Of a stretch of 64,000 nucleotides of DNA, positions 1 through 13,009 are shown in pieces (the first letter of the stretch is position 1; each line of letters starts with the position of its first letter). The position numbers were made by a program, and so were the translations under genes. A model generated the notes under the pieces. That model was given only the letters and a program-made list of their open reading frames with translations. It did no database searches and was not told where the DNA came from. The DNA is from Lepisosteus oculatus (taxonomy: Eukaryota > Chordata > Actinopteri > Semionotiformes > Lepisosteidae), in assembly GCF_040954835.1 (NCBI RefSeq), contig NC_090698.1, positions 49,362,284 to 49,426,283 on the forward strand, written 5' to 3'.

Positions 1-675
1 CATTTTCAAAGTTTTGATAAATTCATATTTGTAAGAATTTGCAAATACATAATAATAGATGTCATCTAAGTAAAATAGACAATACATATGTTATTACATT
101 TCTACACTCTTAATGAATTACTGTTTAACATTTTGCTCAATGCTGTTTTACATAAGAAAATGTCAGCTTTTGTATACCAGGACAAGATTTGAAATTGTTT
201 TTTTGAGACAATACATTTGTTAGAGATTCCAAATTATAATGTATTGTGACTGTTAATAACTGCTTCTTCCAATAAGTGTATTGTAAATGAATCCCTACTT
301 TATTTTTAATGGAAAGTGCCCATTGATATGTCTTTATTGCAGCATTGAGAATACTCAAATTATACAACATAATTTATGGTCACCAAAAAAATAAAACTTT
401 GACCTATTGAATGTGGAACTGCACAACCCTGAAAACATGCTTCAGCTGCACAGTCAGGTAACAGAATGTTCTTTGAAAGCACATGTCAGACAGACAGTTA
501 TTTATTGAAGAGAGATCACTGAGTCAGATTAAAGAAATGTGGAGGCTGTGAGCCAACAGGACTCTGATTTCATCGATAAAATAGTGTGACATTCAGAATG
601 TATATCTGTTCATCCTGGGTCTGCAACGAGGTATCGAGACATTGGAAGAAAGAAGGGTTTTCTCAGAACCAAATC
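1..675. other. Intergenic DNA, nothing recognised
   Basis: AT-rich sequence with only short random open frames. No exon, RNA gene or known repeat was recognised here. By the gene order known from other vertebrates, GHR could lie beyond the left edge, but none of its exons is visible. Confidence 0.5.
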
Positions 676-1055
676 CATATATTTTCTAACCGTTTTATCC
701 AATACAAGGTCATGGGGGAGCTGGACCCTATCCTAGCAAGCAACAGGCACAAGCCAGAGTACACCCTGGACAGGACACCAGCTCATTACAGGGCGCACAC
801 CGAAACAAACAAACAAACAAACAAACAAACAAACAAACAAACAAACAAGCACACATTCACATCAGGGCCAGTTTTCCCATAAACCAATTAACCCTCCATG
901 TGTTTGGACTGTGGGAGAAAACTGGAGCATCTGAAGAAAACCTTTGCGTACACAGAGAGAACATACAGCACCAACTCCATGCAGACAGCACCCCAAGAAT
1001 TGAACACAGGCAGCAGTGCTAACCACTGCGCCATCCAGTTGATTGCCCAATCAGG
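676..1055 (+). repeat. Dispersed repeat family A, full-length copy
   Basis: Starts with a stretch like 'ttttctaaccgttttatcca' and ends with 'gtgctaaccactgcgccatc'. The same blocks recur in either orientation at about 2.48, 2.89, 4.83, 28.19, 49.36 and 56.75 kb, which shows it is interspersed. It looks like a SINE or the 3' end of a LINE common in fish; I do not assign a family name. A (CAAA)n tract sits in its middle. Confidence 0.75.
803..848. repeat. (CAAA)n microsatellite
   Basis: About eleven uninterrupted CAAA/AAAC units inside the family A repeat. Likely length-polymorphic. Confidence 0.9.
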
Positions 1056-1679
1056 TAGTAAAGCTTCTAATCTAGCTAAGCAGATACAACATAATGAACT
1101 TCTTAAACATTTGCCCCTGATAGACGAGCTATGAAAGGGAAAGCATGAAGAAGATGGAGGACTTTTAACTTGAATTAAAGATGGGGGACATCAGGGAGGC
1201 CAGGTTTTATAACCAACATGTTTTTGTGCAATGATACAAAAGGAATTCTATAAAAATCATAAATGTTTTATCGCCATATTTATATAAATAAAACCTATAT
1301 TTAAAGGTTCTAGACATTTTAGATAAACTATTTTTTTTCTGTCACCCATAGATTTTAGATGATCACAACTAAAATATTGTGTGTGTGTGGGGATTGGGAT
1401 TACAGTCAAGATACCACGGTGCCACCTAGTGACATGAAGACTAATCAAGGCCTATCCATTCTTGCTTTTTGACAAGATCACAGTTCAGGTAGTTGTACTG
1501 TATATAAAACGCATTTTAATACCGTTAATATTGACTACAAACCCCGTTAAGATTAGTTACTACATGAATTAAAATGTATATTTGGCAATCTCCAGTGCAA
1601 CTCACATCAGGAGAAAGAGAAATACTTCAGAATGAAACAGTTTGATTAGTATATTCTCTCCTTCTCCAAATTTAAAGAA

Positions 1680-2200
1680 ACGCAGTGGTGGCGTTTCTTT
1701 TCCTGACAGGTGAGGCACGTTTGGTGCGCAAGCGCAGAGCCGAGGCTGACGGCTGGTCGGTGATGAACTGGGGAAGAGATATTGCTCATAGCACAAGCTA
1801 TACATAGTAGGTATGTAATGAGAATACAGGAAAATTTAAATATATTGTTTTATAAAACAGCTGGGATATGTATTGTAAGACCCCAAGAACAGCGTGGATA
1901 TGCGAAGAAGACGAATGAACAGTAGATAGTGGCCGCCAGATTTTGATTTTCTAGATATTGATATTTATGACACTTAACCTTACTAACACATTCAAGTTCC
2001 ACAAACATTAGTTTGGACTCTCAAATGCAGTATATTGGACTGAAGACACTTGCGTTGATTAAGACAGCACTCTTTCCCGTTATGAAACTGGTTTGTGACC
2101 CTAGGAGATTCACCTCCCCTTCCTGACGTAGCGCTAAAAGCGCCTGCGCTACGCTGTGTATTACAAATAAAATTAATGGGGAAGTTAGGATATACCACTT
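1680..2200 (+). promoter_or_regulatory. Probable promoter region of CCDC152
   Basis: The CCDC152 start codon lies just inside an exon that begins at a splice acceptor (3576-3577), so a non-coding exon and promoter must lie upstream. This stretch is richer in CpG than its surroundings and holds two motifs close to the NRF-1 consensus: TGCGCAAGCGCA at 1725-1736 and AGCGCCTGCGCT at 2139-2150. No TATA box was found. The exact first exon cannot be fixed from sequence alone. Confidence 0.35.
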
Positions 2201-2474
2201 ACGATAAGCAAAAGCAGCTGTTGTAATTTAAAATCTAACAGTACCGCCCATTTGGATTTGCTGATATACAGTAGGTGAGAGAAGTGTGTTTTGAAGTGTA
2301 GTCGAATGTTTATCACACGGGAAAATCTAGCCTTTTCTTGTTTACAATTATAGTTTTAAGATATAAAAAGAGAACTAAGTCCTGTGTACATGATAACTGA
2401 AGGGGGAAAATTAATTGTGTGTATACAACTCAGTGTAACAAGTGAAGATAGACAGCCCATGTTAGATGATTGTT

Positions 2475-2785
2475 GGACTTTTGTCCATATATCATCCACT
2501 TATTATCACAAATACGCTGAACACAGGCCTGTCCAAGAAACATAGGGCACAAAGTAGGACTACACCCATCAAAATCCATCGCCTAGCAGACACACATGCA
2601 CATGGGGAAAATTTAGAGATGTCAGAAAGTTTAGCCATTAAAGCCTTAGTGTGAGGAAACCAGTCACCTGGAGAAAACTCATCCGGACACAGTCAGGAGA
2701 TGCAAAGTCCATCAGATTCCACTTCAATCCGGAATTAAAATCCAGGACCAAGAGCTGTGAGGCAGCACCACCAAACATCCTATTT
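2475..2785 (+). repeat. Dispersed repeat family A, degenerate copy
   Basis: Diverged relative of the copy at 676-1055, recognisable from blocks such as 'acacatgcacatggg' and 'gagctgtgaggcagcacca'. It lies next to an inverted copy (2890-3250). Confidence 0.5.
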
Positions 2786-2889
2786 CAGCTCAAACGCATG
2801 CAGCTTTGCAGGGAGTTCTTTGTGAGAGGGTGGACTTCCTCATGCAGGCACTCCGCTCCTGTTTGAATTGGTTTTAATGCATTTTCAGG

Positions 2890-3250
2890 AAACCGGATTT
2901 TCAAGAGGTGGTGCAATGGATAGCATATGTGCCTTGGGTTTAGTTCCATAACTGGGGTGCCATCAGTGTGGGGTTTGTATGTTCTGCCCGTGTTTGGGTT
3001 GGTTTTCTCCAGATGCTCCTTTTTTCTCCCATGGTTCAAAAACGTACTGGTAGGTTAATAGTGAAAAAATAACTCTAGGTGTGCCGGTCTGTCAGTTATT
3101 GCCCGACTGTGTTTTTGTCTGTCTACCCCGCAATAGACTGGCGTCCCATCCAGGGTGTCTTCTGCCTTTTGCCCGTTTCTTGTCAGGATAGGCTACTTCT
3201 CCCCTTTGACCCTGAATTGGAAAAAACGTTTAGGAAATGGGCTGATGGGA
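2890..3250 (-). repeat. Dispersed repeat family A, inverted copy
   Basis: Reverse orientation relative to 676-1055. Diagnostic blocks are 'actggcgtcccatccagggt', the stretch with 'tgtcaggataggct', and 'tgtggggtttgtatgttct'. It lies just upstream of the first coding exon of CCDC152. Confidence 0.7.
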
Positions 3251-3577
3251 TTTTGGAATTCCCCTGTAAATATATATTAATCACCAGGCAGAATTCCTTG
3301 TGTATGGGATGGATGTGTGCAAGATGGGTGGGGCTAGGATTATACAGGAATTTTCCAGGAGGTTTTCTATCCCTTAAAAGGAGGCTGTAGGAATGGGGAA
3401 GAATCCCGGGAGTGATAACGAGGCTTGGGCTGTCTGTGACATTTGAATCAAAATTCTCAAAATACTGCCTAGTTTACATTTTCTTTTTAAAATGAGCTTC
3501 CTTTCTGTAAGAGAAAATATACTGACCACATTTTTCAAAACTGGTTTTATCTTTTTAAGTTATCAGTGCTATTGCAG

Positions 3578-6500
3578 GCAAAATGCTGAAGGGTAATTCT
3601 GTGAATCTTGACAAGCTTATCGACAGTTTCTCTCTTCTTGAGCAGGTAGGTTAAAAAGATAAGTAAAATGTACAGTATTAAAATGCTTTTTTCAAGGTGT
3701 AATTATACTGATTTTTTTCTGTATGTAGTTCAGAGATAAATTTAACCTTCACAGTGGGATTGAATACTGGATAGTTGTATTTTTTGTTCTGGGTTGTTCT
3801 TTGCCTGTGATCTAAACAGCAGTAATGTTGCCTTTAATTGCTTTTAATAAGCATTTGCAGTTGTAAGGCAGAAAGATGCCTATATGACAGCAAAAGAAAA
3901 CCACTGAGAAGCTTTTATGTAATCTTGGAGAGGGCTTGGAGATTAAAATTCCATTTGCATTTCCAGCAATATACAATATGAGTATACATTACACTACCCA
4001 ATTTATGTCACTTTACATTATCTTAGTTGAGAAAATAAATATATAACTCAACAAGTAATGGCACAGTCTGTCAAGAGCAAGTTCAATTACTGTGCATGTC
4101 CCGAAGATGAGTGGTGCCTCCGTAACTGTTCAAATGTGAGTGAACGTAGGAAAGTCGGTTTTATCAATTTAAATGAAATTATTATTTGAAAGTGAACTTG
4201 AATTGGAATTTGATTTCAATCAATTATGCAAAATGAAATTTGAATTGAGGTGCAGGAAGTGAGCCAAGCCTCATTTTTGGCAGCAAGAACTTTTACCAGA
4301 ATACACTGATATGGTCCTTGTTTTTTGTTTCCCTGATTAAATTTGTTGCAGATGCAGAATAATCATGTGAGTGATCTGTATTAGTCCAAGTGTCCAATGT
4401 AGTTTGGATTCTCATGAGGACATTCTGAATAGTGTGTATTTAAGAGGCACAATATTAAATAGATTTATGGATCTGACATAATACAGATATTTTGTTGTGC
4501 CTAAAACAAATTTGCTAGTTATACTGATGATGTTGTCCTGATTTTTAAGCAAAACAACTAGTGTATGAATTAGCTGGTCAAACACCTGATCAGAATACCC
4601 GAGTAGAGGGATGCATTAGCCATTTAAGGTATCCCTGATATCTCTATGTAATTGTTTAACAATACAATTAATAAAAACATATTATGTATTTGTCCAGAAA
4701 ATAGCTGCACTACGGGGGAAGAACAATATGTTAGAAATAAAGTTGGATGAAACCAGCAGAATTCTGAAATTAGCACAGAGTAAAGAAAATTACATGAAGG
4801 AAGGTAAGTGAGTTTACATGTGCAAGCATTTTTGTTTTCGTTGACCTGGTTTTTCTTTGGGACTTCCGGCTTCCTCCCATAGTCCAAAGACCTACTGGTA
4901 GGCTAATTGACTTCTGGAAAAACTGGCCCTGGTGTGACTGTGTCTGCCCTGAGAAGGATTGACGTCCAATCCAGGGCGTAGCCTGCCCTGTGCCCGTTGC
5001 TTGCTGGGATAGGCTCCGTCTTCCCTGCAACCCTTTATTGGATGAAGCAGTTACAAAATGGTTTAATTGCTTTTTCATGGTGTCTTTGTAATTTCCATAC
5101 TTTGTGTTTCCCTGAATTGCTATTAACGCCTGTAAAGTGTAAAGTGTGTGACGAGTGTAAAATATATACAGATCCTTCATACTTCCTTGACAGTAACATG
5201 GATGTTGCTCTTCTCCTCTTTTACTTATATCCACTGTTTTTTCCACTTTTACTTTTATCCCTGGTTTATGGCCATTGCAGTCATAAAACCTATTCCTATC
5301 CATTTTTCTTTTTGTATATCTCCATATCTTAAAAAACAGTCGGATTCGGAGGCTGTTTGTTTACTGTGTCATGTAGTTATGGAGCCATGCTAATCAAAAT
5401 ATTTAAAATGTAAAATTTAAAGTGAACTGGGACTAAATGATCACAGGTCCTGATGTAATGCAATAGCAAATACTGCATCAGGTCTAACCCACATAATAGA
5501 TTTGTCTTTAACATGTTTATACCTCAATCAGATTGTCTAGAAAGTCTGGAGACTTCTCTTCCTCTGTGTTATACAGCATGATCAGTTTTGCGGGTAGGCT
5601 AGGAAATTGTTTTAGAAAAGGAATTTATTGATAATGTCAGTAAAGAGCCTTGCACCTCATCCTTGAAATGGTCATAATCTTACTATATTTGCACAAGCAA
5701 ATTACTTCAAACATTTCAGAAGCTTAATGAAGAATGAAGAATGGTTACTGGTTGTACCATGTTTTATACTATAAAGCTGACAGTGTTATATATCTAGTAT
5801 ATTTACTGTATTTTTATACTATAATCCACATATTTAATAGATGCTTGTGATAACAAGTATCAAGTGATAACTTGTAATAACTTGTGATATTAAATTATTG
5901 GAGCATTTTTACATTGATATCTAATCTAAAGTGAAAGTTCAAACAATTTGGACAGAATTACTTTACATAATTACTCCAATTACAGTAAAATAAAAAATAA
6001 AAATTGCACTCAAAACATGATCTTGGATCTAAAATGATGTACCCTCCTGAAGGGATGTTGTGCACTCCTTGACATAACATTTGTTCATGATTAGATCTGA
6101 TAATATTTTACCAATATAATGTAGTTATATAAGCTGTAGCAGCTTTGACTAAGTCACCACTTTTTATGAATACCACAATGCAGAGAATTACCATAATCAC
6201 TTAAATGAGAGGTTCCCTTTACTACTATTAACACAGTGTACTTTTGCCTCCCTCTGGTGGATATAAAGTAGATTATCAAGGGGCTAACATTTTAAAAGCA
6301 GGAAATAACACTATCCTGAAACATCAGATCAGTGTTTTTTTATGTCTTATCATGAACAGGAATGAACATTTTCCAAGCTTTCACTGGGTAATCAACTGCA
6401 GCTTACATATTCCACCTTCACTCGAAAGGAATCAGAAACCAAAAATATCTTCCAACCTGGTTCTCCTGTCAGTAAACAATTAACTAAATTCTTTTAAAAT

Positions 6501-9500
6501 CTTTCCATTTATTTATTGCTTATTGCCTTTCACCCTGCAATTCATCAACCAGAATTCCATCCATTTAGCCTCTGTTTACATCACTCTACCGACTCTCACA
6601 TTTTTTTCTTCTGTCTTCTCGGCCTCCATGGGTGTCCATAAAAAAATTTCCTCAGGGGACAATAAAATCTTATTTTATCTCGCTTTTCTTTGTATTTCTG
6701 TCTAATTCCTCATCCTCCCCATCAGATTTCACAGCCAACATGTAGCATTTTTTCTTCTTTCATGTTTTCAGTGTGACATTCACCTTCACTTGTTTCTTTG
6801 TCATGCTAATGTCAGACTATTTTAATATTAGTTTTGCTGAGAAAAATATTCTGATGTGAATGCTTTCTTTTCCCAATGTTAAGCAGTAATTTTCATATTC
6901 ATGCATTTTTTTCTTTCAGAGAGCGCTACGTTTCAAGCCACAATTAATGGACTTCAGGAAACAATACAGCACCTGAGTTACCTGCAAGGTAAGGATAGAG
7001 CAGAGTTTTTTTAAACCAGTTTTATGATAGAAATGTTCTCTTTGTACACATCTGTAGACTTTGTAACATTTTGTTGTTTTTCTTTTTCATTTGGTTTCCT
7101 CTTATCTAATCATTTATCACTTCTGGTGATCATGTACCCTTTCAGATGAAAATAAAGAATTAAAAAGGGTCATCCATGCCTGTGAAGAAAAAAATAAAGC
7201 AAAAGATCAGGTGAAAAACATTAATATTCTTTCACTAGTATACTTTGTTCTTATTTTGTTACATATCCATGTGGTTGTAAAGTCACTTAATAGTCAGTTC
7301 AGATCAATACAGTAGACTTATTTTCATTGTAAAGTAGTACTAATATTTAATATTTGCTGTTTAATCTTTAATACTTGCTGTTTTTCTCCTGTTTATGCAC
7401 TGGTTTTGGACCTTTATTATAAGACAAAAAAAAATTCAATTCATGGCAATAATTTGCAATAAACATTTGTAGCTGTAGATTAAACACCTTATGGTATTGT
7501 ACTGAAAAGATCCAGTATTGTTTACATTACTGTGATGGATAGATCACATTTTATTGTCATTTTTATGTCAGTAAAAAAAATGCCAGACTTAGGCGTACTT
7601 TATTTTTTTGTGACTTTGAACAGTGATGCATTTTGTATCTATTAAATTTGTTTCCAAACCCATCTGAATTTGGGTTTTTAAAACAGGAACATACTACTCA
7701 TGTCGAGAGGCTAACAATGCAGATGAAAGCCATAAAGGAGGATCACAAGGTTGAGATGACTGAGGCACAGCAGGATATGAAGAGGAAGTGTAAATAAAAA
7801 TGTTTCACAGTTGCGTAGATAAAAAGGCTGTGCTGCCAATCATGTCTAATGTTCTTTCTAGAGGCAACTGGAATTCCCTATCAATGTAAAATCTGTATGT
7901 CCTGTTCTGTGTTTAGCTGTTAATATTTTGGTAGGAAATGGAATTAGAAAATAACGTTATTTTCATTTTTATGGTCATTAGTGGTGCCAGCTTCATTTCT
8001 TTGGGATATTTGTTGTTAGGAGTAACTTGTATATCATGGAGGTTGGCTCTCATGCTTGCATTTTTGCTTTTAATGTGGGAATACTTAAGCCCTCCCAATT
8101 CTCATAGTAGAACTGTCTGCCTGTAACTAGGTATTCTCTATTTCGAAAGTTTCAGAAATTCTTTTTAATAAGATACTTACCCTTTAAGGCTCTCAACTAC
8201 TGAACCCACCTGGCCCATTCATGGTTTAGTTACCGTAACTGAAAGCTATTTACACCACTGTGATAGATTAAGACTTGGACTATTAAAAATAATCAGAAAA
8301 TATTAGCATTATAACAATCTCCCTTTTGGGTTAAAGGAAAGGAAAGACTACAATTGCACGTGTTTCATAATTTCAGAAAGCAAAGAATTGCTGTGTTGTA
8401 ATAGGTTTAGAATTACCTGAGCTGTAGTAGGAAAGGGATTCTATATGGCAGTCTATTCACTTCCAAAAAAACTTTTGAAAAAAAGGTGGCTCATGACTGT
8501 TACTTTAACTACTGAATTTTATGTAAAATGAATGTAGACAATAATTGCTTAGTTAGTACAGTACAGTTCTTTTCACCCCAAAGACCTTCATTTACAGTGT
8601 CTTGCCAAATTATTCAGATAACTTCTTAAATGGTGTCCATTTTCTGAAATCGTAAAATGATGTATATACATTTTTTAAACTAACAGTTTTATTCAAAACC
8701 TGAATGCACAAACTGAAAACTTCAAAGGTTAAGATAAGTTACAGTTACAGTACATGTCAGCAGAAACTGAAGAGAAAAAACAGAAATATGCCAGTTGCTC
8801 AAGCATTCACTCCCATGAATTCAAAACTTTGGTGGAAGAATCTCTGGCTGCAATTATAGCTGCTAGTAAATCTCTACCAACTATATATTGCATACCTGCT
8901 TGATACATTTGTTGTCCATTCTTCTTGGTAGGTTTGCTTAAGCTCTCTCAAATTGATCATATATCACTTGTGGACACCAGGTTTCACAGTTTCCTACAGA
9001 TTCTCACTAGATGTCAAAACAGGACTTTGCCTGGGCTACTCAGGGATATTCACTTTCTTATTCATAAACCACGTAAGCATAGCTTTTGCCTTAGATCACT
9101 GAGGAGACGTATCCCCACATGCTGCTTCCACCATGCTTGACTATAGGAATTGTGTTGAGTAGGTGACGCCCTTTAGTGGTTTTCCACCAAAAGTAATGCT
9201 TTGCAGTTTCACCAAAAAATTCCAGATTGGACCACATAGCCTTTTGCCATGGGTTTGCAGCATCTCTTAAATGCTTTGTTGCATGTTATTTGTGGGTTTT
9301 GAGTCGGATTTAAAATATAAGCCAGCTCTGTGTTTGGGGAATTGTTAACACAATTTTCACTCACAGCAGGCATTTAACTCTGTAGCTCCTAAAAAATTGC
9401 CGTTGGCTTTGCAGTGGCATCCATCACCAGTATCCATGGCTACTCTGTTTGGAGGGAAGGCCTGACATAGGCAGTGTATGGGTTAATATCAAGAAAATGA

Positions 9501-11835
9501 TTTGATGATTGTGTGACTGTGCTGACAGGTTTGTTTTTGTATCCTTTTCCCAATTTCTAGTTTACAGTGACATTATCCCCGACTTTCTTTGAAAGCTTAT
9601 TTATACTCCAGGGTTGAATCTTTGCTTGAAATTCACTACCTGACTGAAGCTCTTAACAAAGTTGGGTTTTTATCATGAAATATGAGAACCACTGTTTTTT
9701 CACACAGAGGCCACTCAGCTAACTGTGTGGCTCATTAAGAGAATTTTGTGCACTTGAATTAATTTAGGTGTTCCACAGAAAAGGGTTTGAGAACTGAAGC
9801 AATCTTCAGACTTTTCCATTTTTCTTTCATAATAATTATCTATTTTTTCCTTTTTGGTTTTTGTTTTTAATGTGTGGAGTATGTTGTGTACATAACAAAT
9901 ATTAATTGTTGCTTCAGAATAGCATGACTGCAAGTTTTTAAACAAGACAGTATGAATACTTTGCAAGGGATTGAATACTTTTTCAAGACAGTGTAGAAAG
10001 AAGCACCTTCAAACACCTCTGTAGTGCAGTATCCATCCTGGGGATGTGCAGTAGCCATTTTGTGCCAGTGAGAAATGGTGGGAGAAAGAAGTGAGAAATT
10101 ATTGCAATAGTTGAAGGGGGAAATTTAGTTGGTCATACTGAGCATCCCTGAAGTGAAAGATCAGGACACTGGGGTTAGCAAATCCTGCTCCTACAAGTTT
10201 CAGTAATCAGTAATCAAGACAGCTCAATGACTTAACCAAAGGACTTGTACTAAGTAGTCAGGACCTCAGTTTAATATCTCACCTTGAGTACATCTTTTAT
10301 CTTGAGTAAAAAGTACAAAGGTTTAGATAATCTCTACTTAAAAATCTCAGTTGTTAATATTTTGTCTACTCTGTCCATATGTTACAATATTATAATTTCC
10401 CACTCATCTCAATAAATGTGTATATGTACATTTTTTATTTAATTGCTTTAAATAAAGTGTAGATGATATGATAACATTATTAGTTACTATTAATTTTTAG
10501 AACCCTCACATGTCAGTGGGAAAAGGTTTAGGTGTTGTTATAGTCATTTTAAACGACGGAAACTTTTTTAATAGGTTTAATTAGAAGAATTCATATAAAT
10601 TAAATTACTGTTGTAATTCCAAGAGACTGATATAATTCTAGTTTATGCTTCTTCAATAGCAATAAGAATGGTGTTAATGAAACGTATGTGTAAAGCTTTG
10701 TAAAACTCCTTTATTTTACCACTTAAGTTACAGAACAAATCTGTCATAATGTCAGTGAAGTCAGTACTTTTGTTTTGTCACTGAATTGTGTACTAACCAG
10801 CAGTATATAATATTCTCTTGCTTTTTACCTTTCTATAGTGGAACTTAAAGAGTCAGAGCTGAAAGACATAATTGAGAGGAAAGAAGGAGACATTCAAGAA
10901 CTGAAAAAGAAATTACGGGATCAAGAACGAGAAAAACAGAGTGAAATTATTAAACTTCAAATGGAGGTAAAATGCTTTTTACACAGTCTGTTGGTATTTG
11001 TTTGAATATTTATATGTGCATTGTTTAGGCTTTTTATGCTCAAGACAGTTGTGCATCTGAAGCCTTTTATGTTTTATCATGCTTGAGTCCCACTATGATA
11101 AGGATTACTCCATACGAAGAAGGACATAGTCACCAGTCCGGCCAATAGTCTGTGTAAAACTACTTTTACTTTATAATTCAGTTCAGCGCAAAGATGGCAA
11201 GAATACAGAGCACTTCAGTGAAAACACAGCAGCAAGATCCTTCCAATCTACTGCAAAACGTTTTTAAAAGGGTAAGTTGTGAGCCTCCTACTGTACACTA
11301 TTGTAAATCTATACCTTTTGCTTTTCAAGCATTATCATTAAGTAATGCTGCCTAGCTTAATTTGTTTCTCCCTAGACAGGGTGTCTAGGTGCAGATGTGT
11401 CTGGTCCTGCCTTGCACTTTATGTGCTCCAGGTTGCAATCCAGTAAATCTGCTTTTTTATTATGGCTGCATGGGTGGATCTATGATGTAAATACAGAGCA
11501 GCAGAGAAGAGATGTCTCCCATTAAAATGATATGGATTTTGTCACAGTCTTGTCACACTTTTGTCACAGGATGATGTTTAATTAAAAATGATGCCTTAGG
11601 TGTCTGACATCATTACTTATTTCAATCACTATGAAAAATTATGGATTGCGTAGAACGTCGCATAATAACGGCATATAACGTCAGAAGAGGCATATTTTTA
11701 TCAATTTCATAGAAGCTGCAGTTCATAGAAGAGGAGAAAAACAGAGAGATTGAAACCTTACGTCGTGCTGTCAGAGAGATGGAACAGCAGCTTGGATGTA
11801 CCCATGACTCCCACCCAAAAAGAAGGAAGTTTTAG
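3578..11835 (+). CDS. ccdc152: CCDC152, coiled-coil domain-containing protein 152 (8 coding exons)
   Basis: Coding exons: 3583-3645, 4698-4803, 6920-6988, 7146-7210, 7687-7789, 10839-10966, 11182-11271, 11713-11835 (TAG). All introns are GT-AG and phases join into one 248-residue frame, close to the roughly 254 residues of the human protein. Recognition rests on the N-terminal SVNLDKL, the GKNN block, the REKQ-EIIKLQ-E block and the C-terminal lysine/arginine-rich end (HPKRRKF), all like mammalian CCDC152. Glu/Lys/Leu-rich heptads predict a coiled coil over nearly the whole length; there is no signal peptide or membrane segment. The start ATG at 3583 follows an acceptor by five bases, so a non-coding exon lies upstream. 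The exon 5 donor must be at 7790 (gtaaat); the nearer-looking gtgtaa one base earlier breaks the frame. Molecular function is not known. It faces SELENOP tail to tail. Confidence 0.92.
4830..5065 (-). repeat. Dispersed repeat family A, partial inverted copy in CCDC152 intron 2
   Basis: Shares 'gatgaagcagttacaaaatg' and 'gtccaaagacctactggtag' type blocks with the other inverted copies. It starts just after the splice donor of coding exon 2. Confidence 0.65.
5066..6919. other. CCDC152 intron 2, remainder
   Basis: AT-rich intronic sequence with no recognised exon or repeat apart from the family A copy at its start. It ends in the acceptor before coding exon 3 (ttctttcag). Confidence 0.6.
8595..9993 (-). 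mobile_element. Old Tc1/mariner element in CCDC152 intron 5
   Basis: The left end CAGTGTCTTGCC and the inverted right end match over about 22 bases and are each flanked by the TA dinucleotide that Tc1 elements duplicate (8593-8594 and 9994-9995). The interior resembles the reverse strand of a Tc1 transposase gene: for example 'tgctgcttccaccatgcttg' around 9120 matches the GGG-S-MVW region in the two younger copies. The transposase is broken throughout with no usable frame, so the copy is ancient and inactive. It lies in the sense strand of an intron and should be removed by splicing. Confidence 0.75.
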
Positions 11836-12270
11836 CAGAATTATCTCTAAGACTGCAAAAAAAAAATATGAGTTAAAGTTTTATGCTCCAATGGTATTAA
11901 ATAATTCCAGAATGTAATGCTGAAGATATTCCTGGTGATACCTCAGTTATAGCATGTTGGCACAGTTTATTGAAAATATGTTATTTATTGTAGAAAGGTA
12001 TTTAAAAACGTAGAATAAGCAGTGTGCTGTATTAAAAATAAGATTTATTTGAAACATTCATAACAAGCATTACTTGTTCAGTCAATATTGGTTAACTTTT
12101 CAGCTTTCATGATTGATAGCATTTGCCATACATGTTATCAAGTATCTAGGAGGTTTGTTTTCCTAGACACTGTCATTAAGTAAGGAACATGCTATCAAAC
12201 AACACATCCATTTCTTAACTTTTAACTCATTGTCTTTCTTAACATTCTTTTGATTACTTTAATAAAACAA
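11836..12270. other. Converging 3' ends of CCDC152 and SELENOP
   Basis: CCDC152 stops at 11835. Plus-strand poly(A) candidates are ATTAAA at 11896-11901 and AATAAA at 12261-12266. Minus-strand (SELENOP) candidates are AATAAA at 12049-12044, 11989-11984 and 11971-11966. If CCDC152 uses the 12261 signal, the two mature mRNAs overlap by 200 bases or more, including the second SECIS element. Confidence 0.55.
12125..12190 (-). promoter_or_regulatory. SECIS element 2 (distal) in the SELENOP 3' UTR
   Basis: On the minus strand: an ATGA core (12176-12173) and C, then AGTGTCTAGG, an apical loop starting AAAAC, then CCTAGATACT and TGAT (12140-12137). The two arms form ten pairs including one G-U, flanked by the ATGA/TGAT non-Watson-Crick quartet, and the loop carries the required A-rich run. 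This is the standard selenocysteine insertion layout. SELENOP genes are known to carry two SECIS elements. Confidence 0.85.
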
Positions 12271-13009
12271 AATTGTGATTTCACAGACTGTTTAAGTTGT
12301 TAATACATTGAAATTAACAAAAAAAATCTTTGGCTTTTTTAAAATAGTTTTTGCATACTAGATAAGCTATATTTTAAGCCAGCCTGATCACACACCTATA
12401 AATTCCTGTTTTTGTTCCCTCCTGTTTTCTGAAATGTGCGATTCGACTAGCTTCAACTACACTAACATTGTTTGAACTCCAGGGTTAAGCTGTTAATTGT
12501 TTTTTGCTCTACCACGATATATCAAAAACGATAATATGAAATTTGCCTCAATGCAAAATTTGTGCCACATGGAAATCAAATTTTACTTTGAAGAAAAAAA
12601 AAGCTTTTATAATCACTTTGTATATTTTAAAGAGCTCTTTTTTATCTTAAACTAGTAGGGTGTTAGACTTGGAAGGTTTTAAAAGAACCTATTAAAAATT
12701 TACAAAATGTTAGAGGTAGTGACCATTATCGCTTTTTAAACTGTTCACATAATTGCCTTCTTTTCATTATTCTATTTAGGAAGGTACTGTAGTATTACAT
12801 TGTCCACAAAGTGTAAAATAAGTTCTTTGATCCCTTTTAACTTTTTGATGTTCTCATCTCTTCACAAAATTTAAGATGGTTACCTACACTACACAATTTA
12901 TAGCACAACTCTTCTTTTATATAGTTTTATAATGTTGTTACGCAGATTCTGTGCTTACAAAGTGGGTTTGATTAGTATGTCATTTGCATTGTTCCTCCAC
13001 TCTTCATTG

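Noticed and set aside
4770-5303. Minus-strand frame of 177 residues
   Set aside because: It overlaps CCDC152 coding exon 2 and a family A repeat and has no domain; explained by chance and repeat sequence.
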